From: Roseateles_C aquae
Lineage (GTDB): Bacteria > Pseudomonadota > Gammaproteobacteria > Burkholderiales > Burkholderiaceae_C
Reading direction: 5' to 3'
NCBI RefSeq assembly: GCF_032337115.1
Contig: NZ_JAVXZY010000007.1
Location: 62,001-126,000 of the forward strand
Length of the DNA stretch: 64,000 nucleotides
The notes under the pieces are model-generated. The model saw only the letters and a list, made by a program, of their open reading frames with translations, had not been told where the DNA came from and searched no databases. A program made the position numbers and the translations under genes. Below, one piece after another: positions 44,117 through 52,464 of this stretch (its first letter is position 1; every line of letters starts with the position of its first letter).

Positions 44117-45027
44117 ATCCGATCCAGGCCATCAGCCTGCAAGACCCTTGGGCCGCCTGGGCTCAGGCGCTGCAGCAGAGCGAGGCGGCGCTGGCCACAG
44201 CGTCCGGTGCGACGCCGGAGGTGCAGGGCAGCCCCGCCGTGCCGGCCATGTCCGCCTCGACCGAAGCCGCCACGCCGGCACAGGAACCGCTGGCCGCCCC
44301 GACCGAGGGCACGGCCACCGAGGCGCGCCTGGCCTTGCTGCCCGGGCTGCCGGTGCTGCTGCGCCCCTTGCATGCACCGGCCGAATCGCGCGTGCCGGCC
44401 TGGCCCTGGCCCGAGCTCGAACGTCTGCTGGCCCAGGACGATGAGGCGAAGGACGCTGCGGACGCCGCGGACAGCGCTGCGCTCAGCGCGCAGCCCGACG
44501 GCGCGACTTCACCCGCCTTTGACGAGGGCGGCGATGGCGATCCCACCGAGCCGCTACCTGCCTGGTTGCCCGCCCTCTTGCAAGGCCTGCGCCGCGCCGC
44601 GCAGGCGCCGCAGTCCGCCGCAGCGCTGCGCGCCCTGCTGCGCAGCTGGCACGCTGGCCGGCCGGCGCTGCTGGCCTGCCCCAGCGGCCTGCTCGCGCTG
44701 CAGCCAGGCAAGACCTGGCACTGGCGGCGCTGGTCGGCGCAATGGCATCTGAGCCGGCCGATGCCGAATGAACACTGGTGGGCGCTGCGCCTGGGGCTGG
44801 ACCCGCAGGGACGCCCGCAGCCGCTGCGTGAGCTGGCCGGCGCCGAAGCCCCGCTGGACCCGGGACGCGTCAGCTGCGAGCTGCGCCTGCATGGCCAGGC
44901 GGCGCAGCTGGCGCGCTGGCGCTCGGTGCTGGTGCAGGCCGCAGCGGCGCCCAGCCTGCTCGCGCTGCTGCGCCAGGGGCCGCTGACCTGGCTGCTTTGC
45001 ACGACCCGCCTGTGGCCTGGAGCTTGA
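44113..45027 (+). CDS. Unknown T3SS operon protein after sctP
   Basis: 304 residues, soluble, Ala/Pro-rich first 130 residues, acidic stretch about 110-145, then an ordered leucine/tryptophan-rich domain (LPAWLPALLQGLRRAAQ, PGKTWHWRRWSAQWHLSRPM, CELRLHGQAAQLARW). No known family recognised. ATG overlaps the sctP stop. In many systems sctQ follows sctP directly; here sctQ comes later and shares the hexapeptide GKTWHW with this protein, so a role in the cytosolic ring or in substrate switching is possible but unproven. Confidence 0.6.
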
Positions 45028-45031
45028 TGTG

Positions 45032-46132
45032 ATGAACGGACGACTCGATCTGCGCCACGACGCGCTGCTGCAGGCCATGGGCGAACTGGGCCAGGCGCTG
45101 GCCCTGCTCGATGGTGACTTCCTGCTGGCGCTCAATGGCGCGATGCTGGCCCTGCTGCCCGGCCAGCCGGGGCAGCTGGCCTCGCGCTGGGTCGCCGGAC
45201 TGGAGGGCCTGGCCGCGGTGCTCGCTGCCGAGCCGGGCCAGCGTCTGCGCTGCGGTGAAAGCGGTGAATTCCAGGCCGAGACGGCGCTGCTGTCGGACGG
45301 CCGGCGCCTGCTGCGCCTGATCGATGAACGCCAGCGCCTGCAGCAGCTGCAGCGCCAGCTCGACGACCGCGAAGGCCTGCTGTTCACCTCGCGCTCGCTG
45401 ACCGTCAGCGAGATGGGCTCGGTGCTGGCCCATGAGCTGAATCAGCCGATCGGCGCGACCGTCAATCTGCTGCGCGGGCTGAAGCTGCGCCTGGCACGCA
45501 AGCTCGGCGCGGCCAGCGAGGAGCTGCTCGCGCTGGACAAGGCGGTGCAGCAGGTCAGCTACGCCAGCCAGGTGATCGCCCGGGTGCGCGACTACACGCA
45601 ATCGCGCCAGCCCAAGCTGTGCCGTGTCGACCTGAAGCCGCTGGCCCGCGACAGCCTGGCCCTGCTGGACTGGGACCTGCAGCGCGAGGGCGTGGCCGTG
45701 CAGCTGCGCCTGGGTGACGCGGGCGCGCTGGTGCAGGCCGACCCGGTGATGCTGCAGCAGGTGCTGGTCAACCTGCTGCGCAATGCGCTCGATGCGCTGC
45801 GCCTGGACCGGCCGCCCGCCCCCTTGATCGAGCTGGAGCTGAAGCTGGCCGGACGCCGCGCCGAACTCAGCGTGGCCGACAACGGCCCGGGCATCACGCC
45901 GCAGACCGAGGCGCGCCTGTTCCTGCCCTTCAGCTCGACCAAGCCCAATGGCATGGGCCTGGGCCTGTCGATCTGCCGCTCGCTGATCGAGATGCACCAG
46001 GGCCGGCTGTGGTTCAGCCGGCGCGACAGCGGCGGCTGCTGCTTCCATATCAGCCTGCCGCTGCTCGATGAACGCGCCACCGATAGCAGCGCCCATGCCG
46101 TCGGGCGCACCGAGAAGGAAAGCCTGCCATGA
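45032..46132 (+). CDS. Cytosolic sensor histidine kinase within T3SS operon
   Basis: 366 residues, no membrane helix. N-terminal PAS-like input region (about 1-95), coiled linker, HisKA with His134 in LAHELNQPIGA, N box (QVLVNLLRNALDAL), G1 DNGPGI, F box FLPFSSTKPNGMGLGLS and terminal strands. The HELNQP box groups it with FixL/DctB/TtrS-type kinases. Start placed at ATG 45032; a GTG at 45029 is equally close. It overlaps the response regulator gene by four bases, so the two form a pair. Confidence 0.9.
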   Translation: MNGRLDLRHDALLQAMGELGQALALLDGDFLLALNGAMLALLPGQPGQLASRWVAGLEGLAAVLAAEPGQRLRCGESGEFQAETALLSDGRRLLRLIDERQRLQQLQRQLDDREGLLFTSRSLTVSEMGSVLAHELNQPIGATVNLLRGLKLRLARKLGAASEELLALDKAVQQVSYASQVIARVRDYTQSRQPKLCRVDLKPLARDSLALLDWDLQREGVAVQLRLGDAGALVQADPVMLQQVLVNLLRNALDALRLDRPPAPLIELELKLAGRRAELSVADNGPGITPQTEARLFLPFSSTKPNGMGLGLSICRSLIEMHQGRLWFSRRDSGGCCFHISLPLLDERATDSSAHAVGRTEKESLP

Positions 46133-46776
46133 GCGACAAACGCCAACAGATCTACGTCGTCGACGACAACCCCGACTTCCGCAGCTCGCTGCGCTTCTGG
46201 CTGGAGGGCTTTGGCTGCGAGGTGCGCGACTGGGGCGATCCGCGCGAGGCGCTGCAGGCGCTCTCGCGCGTGGCCGTCGGCGCCACGCTGCCCGAGGCCA
46301 GCTGCCTGATGCTCGATGTGCGCATGCCCGAACTCAGCGGCCTGGACCTGCACGATGCGCTGCAGCAGCGCGGCGTCACGCTGCCGGTGATCTATATGAG
46401 CGGCCATGCCGATGTGCCGCTGGCCGTCGCTGCGATGCAGAAGCGCGGCTCGGTGACGCTGCTGGAAAAACCGCTTGACGATGAGGCGCTCAGCGCGGCG
46501 CTGGAGCGCGCGTTCAGCCATGCCGAGGTCGACACCGGCTGGGTGCCCGAGGCCGAGGGCTGCCGCGAGGAATTCGAGCGCCGCGAACGCCAGCTCTCGC
46601 CGCGCGAGCGCCAGGTGCTCAGCTGGGTCGTCAAGGGCCTGATGAACAAGCAGATCGCCGACGAGATCGCGCTCTCGCTCAAGAGCGTCGAGCTGTACCG
46701 CTCGCGCGGCATGCGCAAGATGAAGGCGCGTTCGGTCAGCGAGCTGACGCGCATGATGGTCAGCCGCCGTGCCTGA
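46129..46776 (+). CDS. FixJ/NarL-type response regulator within T3SS operon
   Basis: 215 residues: receiver domain with acidic VVDDN, phosphoacceptor Asp63 (LMLDVRMPELSG), conserved T/S in IYMSGHAD and Lys in LLEKPLDD; LuxR-type helix-turn-helix about 150-210 (LSPRERQVLSWVVKGLMNKQ, IADEIALSLKSVELYRSR). Partner of the upstream kinase. Placed between sctP and sctQ, it is the obvious candidate activator for T3SS and effector promoters, including the motif at 20012, 49701 and 51543. Confidence 0.92.
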   Translation: MSDKRQQIYVVDDNPDFRSSLRFWLEGFGCEVRDWGDPREALQALSRVAVGATLPEASCLMLDVRMPELSGLDLHDALQQRGVTLPVIYMSGHADVPLAVAAMQKRGSVTLLEKPLDDEALSAALERAFSHAEVDTGWVPEAEGCREEFERRERQLSPRERQVLSWVVKGLMNKQIADEIALSLKSVELYRSRGMRKMKARSVSELTRMMVSRRA

Positions 46777-46797
46777 AGCCTCTCACGGAGTCCCGCG

Positions 46798-47472
46798 ATG
46801 AACCCGCATGCACGCCCCCAGGCCAGCCACTGGCACTTCTGCAGCGAAGGCGGCGCGCTCGAGCTGCTGCTCAGCGACACCGAACCCGGCGCCTGCTGTG
46901 CCGCCGAGGCCGTGTTGCGCCTGGCGGCCGCCGCGCCGCTGTTGCAGGCGCTGGAGGCCGCCGGCCTCGCCGATGGCAAGACCTGGCACTGGCTGCCTGA
47001 AGCGCCGGCGCGCCCGCTCGGCCAGGCCGAGGCCAGCGGTCTGCTGGCCACCGGCATGCAGGCACCGCTACAGGCCCGCCTGCATCTGCCCTGGGCGAGG
47101 CTGCGCGCGCTGCCAGCGGCGCTGGCGCTGCCCGGCCTGGCCTGGCACGCGGCCCGTGGCGAGCAGCTGCTGGGCCGCTGGGCGCTCAGCGCGCAGGAAC
47201 GCGCGGCGCTGGAACCCGGCGCGCTGTTGCTGCTCGACCCTGGCTTTCGCCACGAACTGCGCGCCTGCGCCGAGGCCCCAGCGCAGGCCGAGGCCTGCCA
47301 GCTGGTGGCGCGCTGGGCCCAGCCGCTGGCGCTGGAACAGCTGCTCGGCTGGCAGGCCTTCGAGGCCGGGCCCGCCGACGAATGCCTGCTGCTGGACGAG
47401 GCGCGCCAGTGCATCGCCCGCGGTCGCCTGCTGCCCTTCGGGCACGGCGAGGCGCTGCGCATCGAAGGCTGA
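46798..47472 (+). CDS. sctQ: Diverged cytosolic ring protein SctQ
   Basis: 224 residues, shorter than the usual 300-350. Two SpoA-like halves are faintly visible: WALSAQERAALEPGALLLLD (about 125-145) and PLALEQLLGWQAFEAGPADE followed by RQCIARGRLLPFGHGEALRI at the C-terminus. Position immediately before sctR supports SctQ, the pod component of the sorting platform. Starts 21 bases after the response regulator with no overlap. Confidence 0.7.
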   Translation: MNPHARPQASHWHFCSEGGALELLLSDTEPGACCAAEAVLRLAAAAPLLQALEAAGLADGKTWHWLPEAPARPLGQAEASGLLATGMQAPLQARLHLPWARLRALPAALALPGLAWHAARGEQLLGRWALSAQERAALEPGALLLLDPGFRHELRACAEAPAQAEACQLVARWAQPLALEQLLGWQAFEAGPADECLLLDEARQCIARGRLLPFGHGEALRIEG

Positions 47473-47511
47473 AGCCAGCGGCCACACCCTCTCACAAGAC
47501 AAAAGCCTCCC

Positions 47512-48168
47512 ATGGATCTGAGCAGCTTCACGCCCGCCTCGGCACTGATCACGGTGATCGTGCTGGCGCTGGCGCCCTTTGTCGCCGTCATGGTGACCTC
47601 GTTCACCAAGCTGGTCGTCGTGCTGAGCCTGCTGCGCAATGCCATGGGCCTGCAGCAGGTGCCGCCCAATGTCGTGATGAACGGCCTGGCGCTGATCCTG
47701 AGCATCTATGTGATGTATCCGGTCGGTGTGCAGATGCAGCAGCAGCTCGGCAGCGCAGCGCTGAGCGACAAGGGCTCGACCAGCCAGCTGCTGGCCGCCG
47801 CCGACCGCGCCAAGGAGCCGCTGCGCGAGTTCCTTTTCCAGCACAGCCGGCCGCTGGAGCGCACTTTCTTTCTGAAGACCGCGCAGCGCAGCCTGGCGCC
47901 GTCGCAGGCGTCCGAGCTGAGCGAGCGCGACTTCCTGATCGTCGTGCCCGCCTTCACCGTCAGCGAGCTGAGCGTCGCCTTCGAGATCGGCTTCCTGATC
48001 TTCCTGCCCTTCCTGGTCGTCGATCTGGTGATCGCCAACATCCTGATGGCCATGGGCATGCAGATGCTCTCGCCCACCACCGTCTCGCTGCCCTTCAAGC
48101 TGCTGCTGTTCGTGCTGATCGACGGCTGGGTGAAACTGACCCATGGCCTGGTGCTGACCTACCAATGA
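47512..48168 (+). CDS. sctR: T3SS export apparatus protein SctR
   Basis: 218 residues, FliP family: four hydrophobic segments, FVAVMVTSFTKLVVVLSLLR near the start, GLQQVPPNVVMNGLALILS, and the C-terminal FLPFLVVDLVIANILMAMGM and SPTTVSLPFKLLLFVLIDGW signatures. Core of the export channel with SctS and SctT. Confidence 0.97.
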   Translation: MDLSSFTPASALITVIVLALAPFVAVMVTSFTKLVVVLSLLRNAMGLQQVPPNVVMNGLALILSIYVMYPVGVQMQQQLGSAALSDKGSTSQLLAAADRAKEPLREFLFQHSRPLERTFFLKTAQRSLAPSQASELSERDFLIVVPAFTVSELSVAFEIGFLIFLPFLVVDLVIANILMAMGMQMLSPTTVSLPFKLLLFVLIDGWVKLTHGLVLTYQ

Positions 48169-48437
48169 ATGCCGAAGTCATCCAACTGACGCAGCAGGCC
48201 CTGTGGCTGGTGCTGCTGCTGTCCGCCCCGCCCATCCTGGTGGCGGCCATCGTCGGCCTGCTGATCGCCTTCGTGCAGGCGGCCACGCAGCTGCAGGAGC
48301 AGACCCTGCAGTACGTGGCCAAGTTCTTCGCCATCGTGCTGACGATCTTCATCACCGCTTCGCTGCTGGGCGGCGGGCTGTACCGGCTCGGCGACCGCGT
48401 GTTCAGCGAATTCCCAGGTCTGGTGAGGCAGCGCTGA
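48165..48437 (+). CDS. sctS: T3SS export apparatus protein SctS
   Basis: 90 residues, FliQ family: two membrane helices and the conserved LIAFVQAATQLQEQTLQYVA segment. ATG at 48165 overlaps the sctR stop by four bases; stop overlaps the sctT start by one base. Confidence 0.96.
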   Translation: MNAEVIQLTQQALWLVLLLSAPPILVAAIVGLLIAFVQAATQLQEQTLQYVAKFFAIVLTIFITASLLGGGLYRLGDRVFSEFPGLVRQR

Positions 48438-49222
48438 TGCCGCCGTTCTGGATCGGCAACGCCAGCGACACGGCCCTGCTGCTGGGCCTGCTGGCGATGC
48501 GGGTGGCGGTCGCCTTCCTGCTGGTGCCGCTGTTCACGCAGGATCTGCTGCCGGCCATCATCCGCAACGCGCTGTTCCTGGCCCTGGCCCTGCTGGCCCT
48601 GCTGCTGCAGCGCCCCTTGAGCCTGCCGCTGAGCGCCGCCGCCTGGTTGCAGGCCTATGCCGGCGAGGCGCTGATCGGCCTGGCGCTGGGCTTTGGCTAT
48701 GCCGGCCTGATGTGGTCCTTCGAGATGGCCGGCCAGCTGATCGACAACAAGATCGGCTCCTCGCAGGCCCAGCTGATGGACCCGCTCTCGGGTCACCAAA
48801 CCTCGCTCACCGGTGCCTTCCTGGCGCGGCTGGCGAGCTGGGTGTTCATGGCCTCGGGCGGCTTCATGCTCTTCGCCGCCACACTGCTGGACAGCTTCGC
48901 GCTCTGGCCGGTCGGCCAGCCCTGGCACTGGCTGCCCTCGGGCGCGGCGCTGTTCGAGATCGAAGGGGGCCGCTGGCTGCGCAGCGCCTTGATGCTGGCC
49001 GCACCGGCGCTGCTGATGCTCTACCTGGTCGACGCCGTGCTGGGCCTGACCAACCGCTTCGCCCCGCAGCTCAATGTGTTCAGCCTCTCGATGTCGCTGA
49101 AGTCCATCGTTGGCCAGCTGGTGCTGCTCTTGCAATTGGGCAGCCTGGTCAGCCTGCTCAACCAGGACCTGCTGTCCCGGCCGGCGCGGGTGTTGGACTG
49201 GCTGCGGCAGCTATTGGGTTAG
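48437..49222 (+). CDS. sctT: T3SS export apparatus protein SctT
   Basis: 261 residues, FliR family with six to seven hydrophobic segments and conserved YAGEALIGLALGFGYAGLMW, AGQLIDNKIGSSQAQLMDPL. Completes the SctRST channel. Last core gene of the plus-strand arm; sctU, normally next, is instead on the divergent arm. Confidence 0.96.
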   Translation: MPPFWIGNASDTALLLGLLAMRVAVAFLLVPLFTQDLLPAIIRNALFLALALLALLLQRPLSLPLSAAAWLQAYAGEALIGLALGFGYAGLMWSFEMAGQLIDNKIGSSQAQLMDPLSGHQTSLTGAFLARLASWVFMASGGFMLFAATLLDSFALWPVGQPWHWLPSGAALFEIEGGRWLRSALMLAAPALLMLYLVDAVLGLTNRFAPQLNVFSLSMSLKSIVGQLVLLLQLGSLVSLLNQDLLSRPARVLDWLRQLLG

Positions 49223-49288
49223 CATCCCGCGCATTCGACGCCGGGCGGCACGCGGTTTGTACGGCCAGCCTGGTGCAGAGGGAGGATC

Positions 49289-49687
49289 ATGCTCAAGTTT
49301 CTTGTTCGCTGCCTGACGCTGGTGCTCAGCGCGGTGCTCCTGCTCGACGCCCTGCTGTCCCCACGCACAGAGCTCGTCCAGCTGGACCGACACAGCAGCG
49401 AGTCATCGCGCATCAGCCCCGCCGAGCGCAGTTACACCCTTCATTTCGCCGGTGGCAGTGTCGAGCACTGCTCCGTTGGCTATCTGGTCTACAAGCAGCT
49501 CGCCGATGGCGACGCCCTGACCGTGCGTGCCAGCCGCATCATAAAAATGTGTACGCAGATCCGCCGCGGCGACGAGCTGATCGAATCACACGAGCACTGG
49601 CGTTGGATGGCTGTATTGGCGGCCCTGCTGGGCTTTGCCGTCGCATTCGGGTGGATTCGACAGGAAGACGCGGAAATCCGCTGGTAG
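49289..49687 (+). CDS. Small membrane protein of unknown function
   Basis: 132 residues with an N-terminal hydrophobic segment (FLVRCLTLVLSAVLLLDALL) and a C-terminal one (WMAVLAALLGFAVAFGWI), separated by about 75 hydrophilic residues containing two cysteines (EHCSVG, KMCTQ). Topology suggests a periplasmic loop between two helices. GGGAGGATC before the ATG gives a strong start. Placed just after sctT; link to secretion unproven. Confidence 0.6.
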   Translation: MLKFLVRCLTLVLSAVLLLDALLSPRTELVQLDRHSSESSRISPAERSYTLHFAGGSVEHCSVGYLVYKQLADGDALTVRASRIIKMCTQIRRGDELIESHEHWRWMAVLAALLGFAVAFGWIRQEDAEIRW

Positions 49688-49700
49688 TCGCCGGCGCACC

Positions 49701-49764
49701 ACTGCGGCCAACCCTAGCCGGCAATTCACCCCGCCTGCAGAACTAGCGCCAGCCGCAATTGCCC
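49701..49764. promoter_or_regulatory. Shared TGCGGC-CCTAG motif, copy B, as hyphenated inverted repeat
   Basis: ACTGCGGCCAACCCTAGC at 49701-49718 is identical to 20012-20029. A second, inverted copy CTAGCGCCAGCCGCA lies at 49743-49757, matching the first arm at 11 of 15 positions. It ends about 80 bases before the LysM/lysozyme-like gene. Confidence 0.5.
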
Positions 49765-49838
49765 GAGCCGGACCCGCCACCTGAAGATTCCCTGCATCTG
49801 CCGCACACCCCGCGCGGCGCTTGGAGGGAGTCTTCAGC

Positions 49839-51131
49839 ATGACGCAAGCCATCAGCGGCACACGAGGCGCACGCAGCCTCAACGGCCCGAACGCCGCGCC
49901 CCTGGAGCAAGAGCCCGGGCACACCGTGCAGCCCGGCGAGACGCTGCAACAGATCGCCCGCGCGCATGGCCTGAGCCTGAAGTCGCTGCTGGCGGCCAAT
50001 CCGCAGCTGCACAACCCGGATGTCATCTACCCGGGCACCCGGCTGCACCTGCCCCACCCCTCCGACGCGCCCGGCCACTACACGGTGCGCCGCGGTGACA
50101 CGCTGGCGCATATCGCCCACGAGCATGGGCTGAGTCTGGCCACGCTGGTGGCGGCCAACCCGCAGCTGCATCACCCGGACCGGATCGAGATCGGTGAGCG
50201 GCTGCGGCTGCCGCCGACCTCGGCCACAGCAGGCCAGCGGCATGCTCAAGGACATGCGCCGGCAGGTGCCGCAGACTTGGCCCACCCCGCACAGGCTGGG
50301 CTCAGGGCCGGCGCGCAAATCGCTGCACAGCCCAGCCTTTTGCAGCGGCTGCTCGATCTGCTGCCGTGGCCCACACACAGTGCAGCGGCGCCCACAAATG
50401 CAACACCGTCAGCGCGCCCTAGCGCCGCGGCCGCGACGGCTGCGTCGCAGGCTGTCGCGCCGGCCACGGCGTTTGTCGCGCACGGTGCGCGCGACCAGCG
50501 CTGGCTGGCGGTGAGGGGCGAGCTGGTCAATGCCGCCCGCGACAGTGGCGTCGATGCCGGTGTCGTCGCAATGATCGCCAACTTCGAGTCCGGCTTCAAC
50601 ACCAATGCCCGCCCGATTGCTCGCGACGCTTCGCGCAACAGGGTGCGGCAGTTCGACGGCACCATGGCGCTGTCCAGTGCCCACGGCCTCGGTCAGTTCA
50701 CCGATGGCACCTGGCAACAGATGCTGCGCGAGCATGGCGCGGCCCATGGTGTTGCCAATGCCGGCAATCTCAGCCGCGCGCAGGCCAACGCGCTGCGCAC
50801 CGACACACGACTGCAGGCCGCCATGCTGGCCGAGCACACCCGCCAGAACATTGAAACAGGGCGCGAGCTCGGGGGCCGGGATGATGTCGCCAACGTCTAC
50901 GCCTTGCATAATCTCGGCGCCGGCGACGGTGCTGATTTTCTCCGCGCGCTGCGCAGCGAACCCGCCGCCCGCGTCGACGCCGTGCTACCCGAAGCGGTCA
51001 TCAGCAATAACAGTTCACTTTATGGCAATGGAAGCATCACGGTCGAAGCCGCCTACCAGCGCATGGGCGATGCGATGCGAGCGGGCCAGACCTACGCGGC
51101 CGACGCTCGGAGTGCCGCTGAGGCGCATTGA
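49839..51131 (+). CDS. Two LysM domains plus lysozyme/transglycosylase-like domain
   Basis: 430 residues, no Sec signal. LysM domains at about 27-72 and 79-125, a disordered Ala/Pro linker (about 125-215), and a C-terminal domain about 220-420 resembling SLT/goose-lysozyme enzymes: candidate catalytic Glu250 in IANFESGFNTNA, then SSAHGLGQFTDGTWQQMLRE and VYALHNLGAGDG. Would bind and cut peptidoglycan. The lack of a signal peptide, the place beside the T3SS and the shared promoter motif suggest a T3SS-secreted or self-delivering hydrolase. GGAGGGAG precedes the ATG at 49839. Confidence 0.7.
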   Translation: MTQAISGTRGARSLNGPNAAPLEQEPGHTVQPGETLQQIARAHGLSLKSLLAANPQLHNPDVIYPGTRLHLPHPSDAPGHYTVRRGDTLAHIAHEHGLSLATLVAANPQLHHPDRIEIGERLRLPPTSATAGQRHAQGHAPAGAADLAHPAQAGLRAGAQIAAQPSLLQRLLDLLPWPTHSAAAPTNATPSARPSAAAATAASQAVAPATAFVAHGARDQRWLAVRGELVNAARDSGVDAGVVAMIANFESGFNTNARPIARDASRNRVRQFDGTMALSSAHGLGQFTDGTWQQMLREHGAAHGVANAGNLSRAQANALRTDTRLQAAMLAEHTRQNIETGRELGGRDDVANVYALHNLGAGDGADFLRALRSEPAARVDAVLPEAVISNNSSLYGNGSITVEAAYQRMGDAMRAGQTYAADARSAAEAH

Positions 51132-51531
51132 TGCGCTAGCACGCACGCTGTTTGGCCTGGTAACGCTGAGCCTGCTGTGTGCAGCGCCGGCACAGGCACA
51201 GTACAACGCGCGCGCCCAGGCCAACTACAAGTCCGAAGGGCTGGACCTGCGGCTGATCTGGCTGGATAGACAGACAGCAAGCGCGGCGCTCAGCGCCACG
51301 CTGACACAGGGCGCTTGTTCGGCGTCGATCGCCGGCATCGGACAGATGAGCAAACGTCGGCTGGTGATCGAGCCCTATCGCAAGCTGCCACGCGGCGAAG
51401 ACTGCCGCCTGACGCTGGACTTCGACGAGGCCTGGAACAAGGTCAGCAGCAGCACCGAGGGCAACTGCGCCCCCTATGGCGGTGCCGGCTGCGAATTCGA
51501 TGGCCAGAGTGCGGCCCGGCAGCGGCCCTGA
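51112..51531 (+). CDS. Small exported protein of unknown function
   Basis: 139 residues from the GTG at 51112 (ATG at 51070 would add 14 residues). Signal peptide LRRIDALARTLFGLVTLSLL...AQAQ, then a beta-rich mature part with four cysteines (QGACSAS, EDCRL, NCAPYGGAGC). Overlaps the 3' end of the LysM/lysozyme-like gene by 20 bases, so probably cotranscribed. A periplasmic inhibitor or partner of that enzyme is one reading; no family recognised. Confidence 0.55.
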   Translation: MPLRRIDALARTLFGLVTLSLLCAAPAQAQYNARAQANYKSEGLDLRLIWLDRQTASAALSATLTQGACSASIAGIGQMSKRRLVIEPYRKLPRGEDCRLTLDFDEAWNKVSSSTEGNCAPYGGAGCEFDGQSAARQRP

Positions 51532-51542
51532 GCAAGCCGGAA

Positions 51543-51584
51543 TTAGGGCCAGCCGCAATCGCCCTGCCAGGGCGCTGGCCCTAA
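51543..51584. promoter_or_regulatory. Motif copy C: inverted repeat TTAGGGCCAGC/GCTGGCCCTAA
   Basis: Perfect 11-base arms 51543-51553 and 51574-51584. The left arm extended (TTAGGGCCAGCCGCA) reads TGCGGCTGGCCCTAA on the opposite strand, close to motif copies A and B. The loop holds its own palindrome GCCCTGCCAGGGC. It could be a terminator for 51112-51531, but no T tract follows; it lies 36 bases before the next start codon. Confidence 0.45.
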
Positions 51585-51620
51585 GCTTCAAGCTCCAAAG
51601 CCACACCGCCGGGTAAGCCC

Positions 51621-51848
51621 ATGATCGGCCTCCATCTTCCGTCCTCGCTCGCCCCTGTTGCATCCGGCAGCCTGCGCGGCGCTGCGTCGGTGCAGGCCCC
51701 GTCGCTGACCTCATCCCATGAAGCGCCCTGGCTGCAGGGCTTGGGGCAGGGGGGCCCGGTGTTGCACGCCGAGGTGGCGCCGGGACAGCGCGGCCTGAGC
51801 ATCGCCGAACATGCCAGCCAGGTGCTGGCCGCCCTGCTTGTCCGCTGA
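51621..51848 (+). CDS. Short protein, possibly first half of an interrupted gene
   Basis: 75 residues, Ser/Ala/Gly-rich, without signal peptide, like the N-terminal region of type III substrates. Ends ...SIAEHASQVLAALLVR. The next gene begins inside it in the +1 frame and continues a helical sequence, so the pair may be one gene split by a frameshift or a coupled two-gene unit. Function unknown. Confidence 0.45.
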   Translation: MIGLHLPSSLAPVASGSLRGAASVQAPSLTSSHEAPWLQGLGQGGPVLHAEVAPGQRGLSIAEHASQVLAALLVR

Positions 51849-52464
51849 GCTGCGCGCCGATCCACGCTGGCCGGAGGCGGCGCAGGCCTTGATCAGCGGC
51901 TGTGCCGACCTGGGGCCGGACGCCTCGGTCGAACTGCTGGAGCAGGTCTGTGAGGGCCTGGGAGAACAGCTCTACCCGGCCTTTCTGCGCGTGCTGATCG
52001 AGGTCAACCAACGCGGCGACTTCGCTGCCCGTGCCCTGGTGGCGCGCAGCCTGGCGCTGGCGCTGCAGCAGGGGCGACTGCCCAGTGGGCGCCGTGCCGC
52101 CTGGGGCCAGGCGAGCGCTCCGCGTGCCACGCGCAGCCTGGGGCCGCTCGAATACCTGTGCCTGGCCGTGTGGCCGGGCGCCCAGGGCAGCGAACTGAGC
52201 AGCGAGCAGTTCCAGCTGTTCGCCAGCACCGTGATGGAACTGTTCGACTGCGCACCCGATGCCCGCCAGCATTACGCCAGCCAGCTGCTGGCCGTGGCCG
52301 GCGATGCGCTCGACGGCACGCTGCCGCGCGAGGCCCGCGGGCCGCTGCAGCAACTGGCGCGGCAGTGGCTGGCCGGCGCCGAGGCCGGCCAGATCTGCGC
52401 TCAGTACTGTGCCCAGTACTGCGGCAGCGCCGCCTCGCGCCACGCGCCTCAGCGCAGCTGGTAG
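51811..52464 (+). CDS. Helical protein of unknown function, overlaps previous gene
   Basis: 217 residues from ATG 51811 (TTG 51838 alternative). Helical, leucine/alanine-rich, with EEL-type amphipathic segments (PDASVELLEQVCEGLGEQLY, FLRVLIEVNQRGDFAARALV). Cysteine-containing repeat AQYC twice near the end. Overlaps the preceding gene by 38 bases in the +1 frame and the 3' end of the TonB receptor gene by 16 bases on the other strand. No family recognised; near the T3SS, so an effector, chaperone or gatekeeper role is possible. Confidence 0.55.
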   Translation: MPARCWPPCLSAELRADPRWPEAAQALISGCADLGPDASVELLEQVCEGLGEQLYPAFLRVLIEVNQRGDFAARALVARSLALALQQGRLPSGRRAAWGQASAPRATRSLGPLEYLCLAVWPGAQGSELSSEQFQLFASTVMELFDCAPDARQHYASQLLAVAGDALDGTLPREARGPLQQLARQWLAGAEAGQICAQYCAQYCGSAASRHAPQRSW

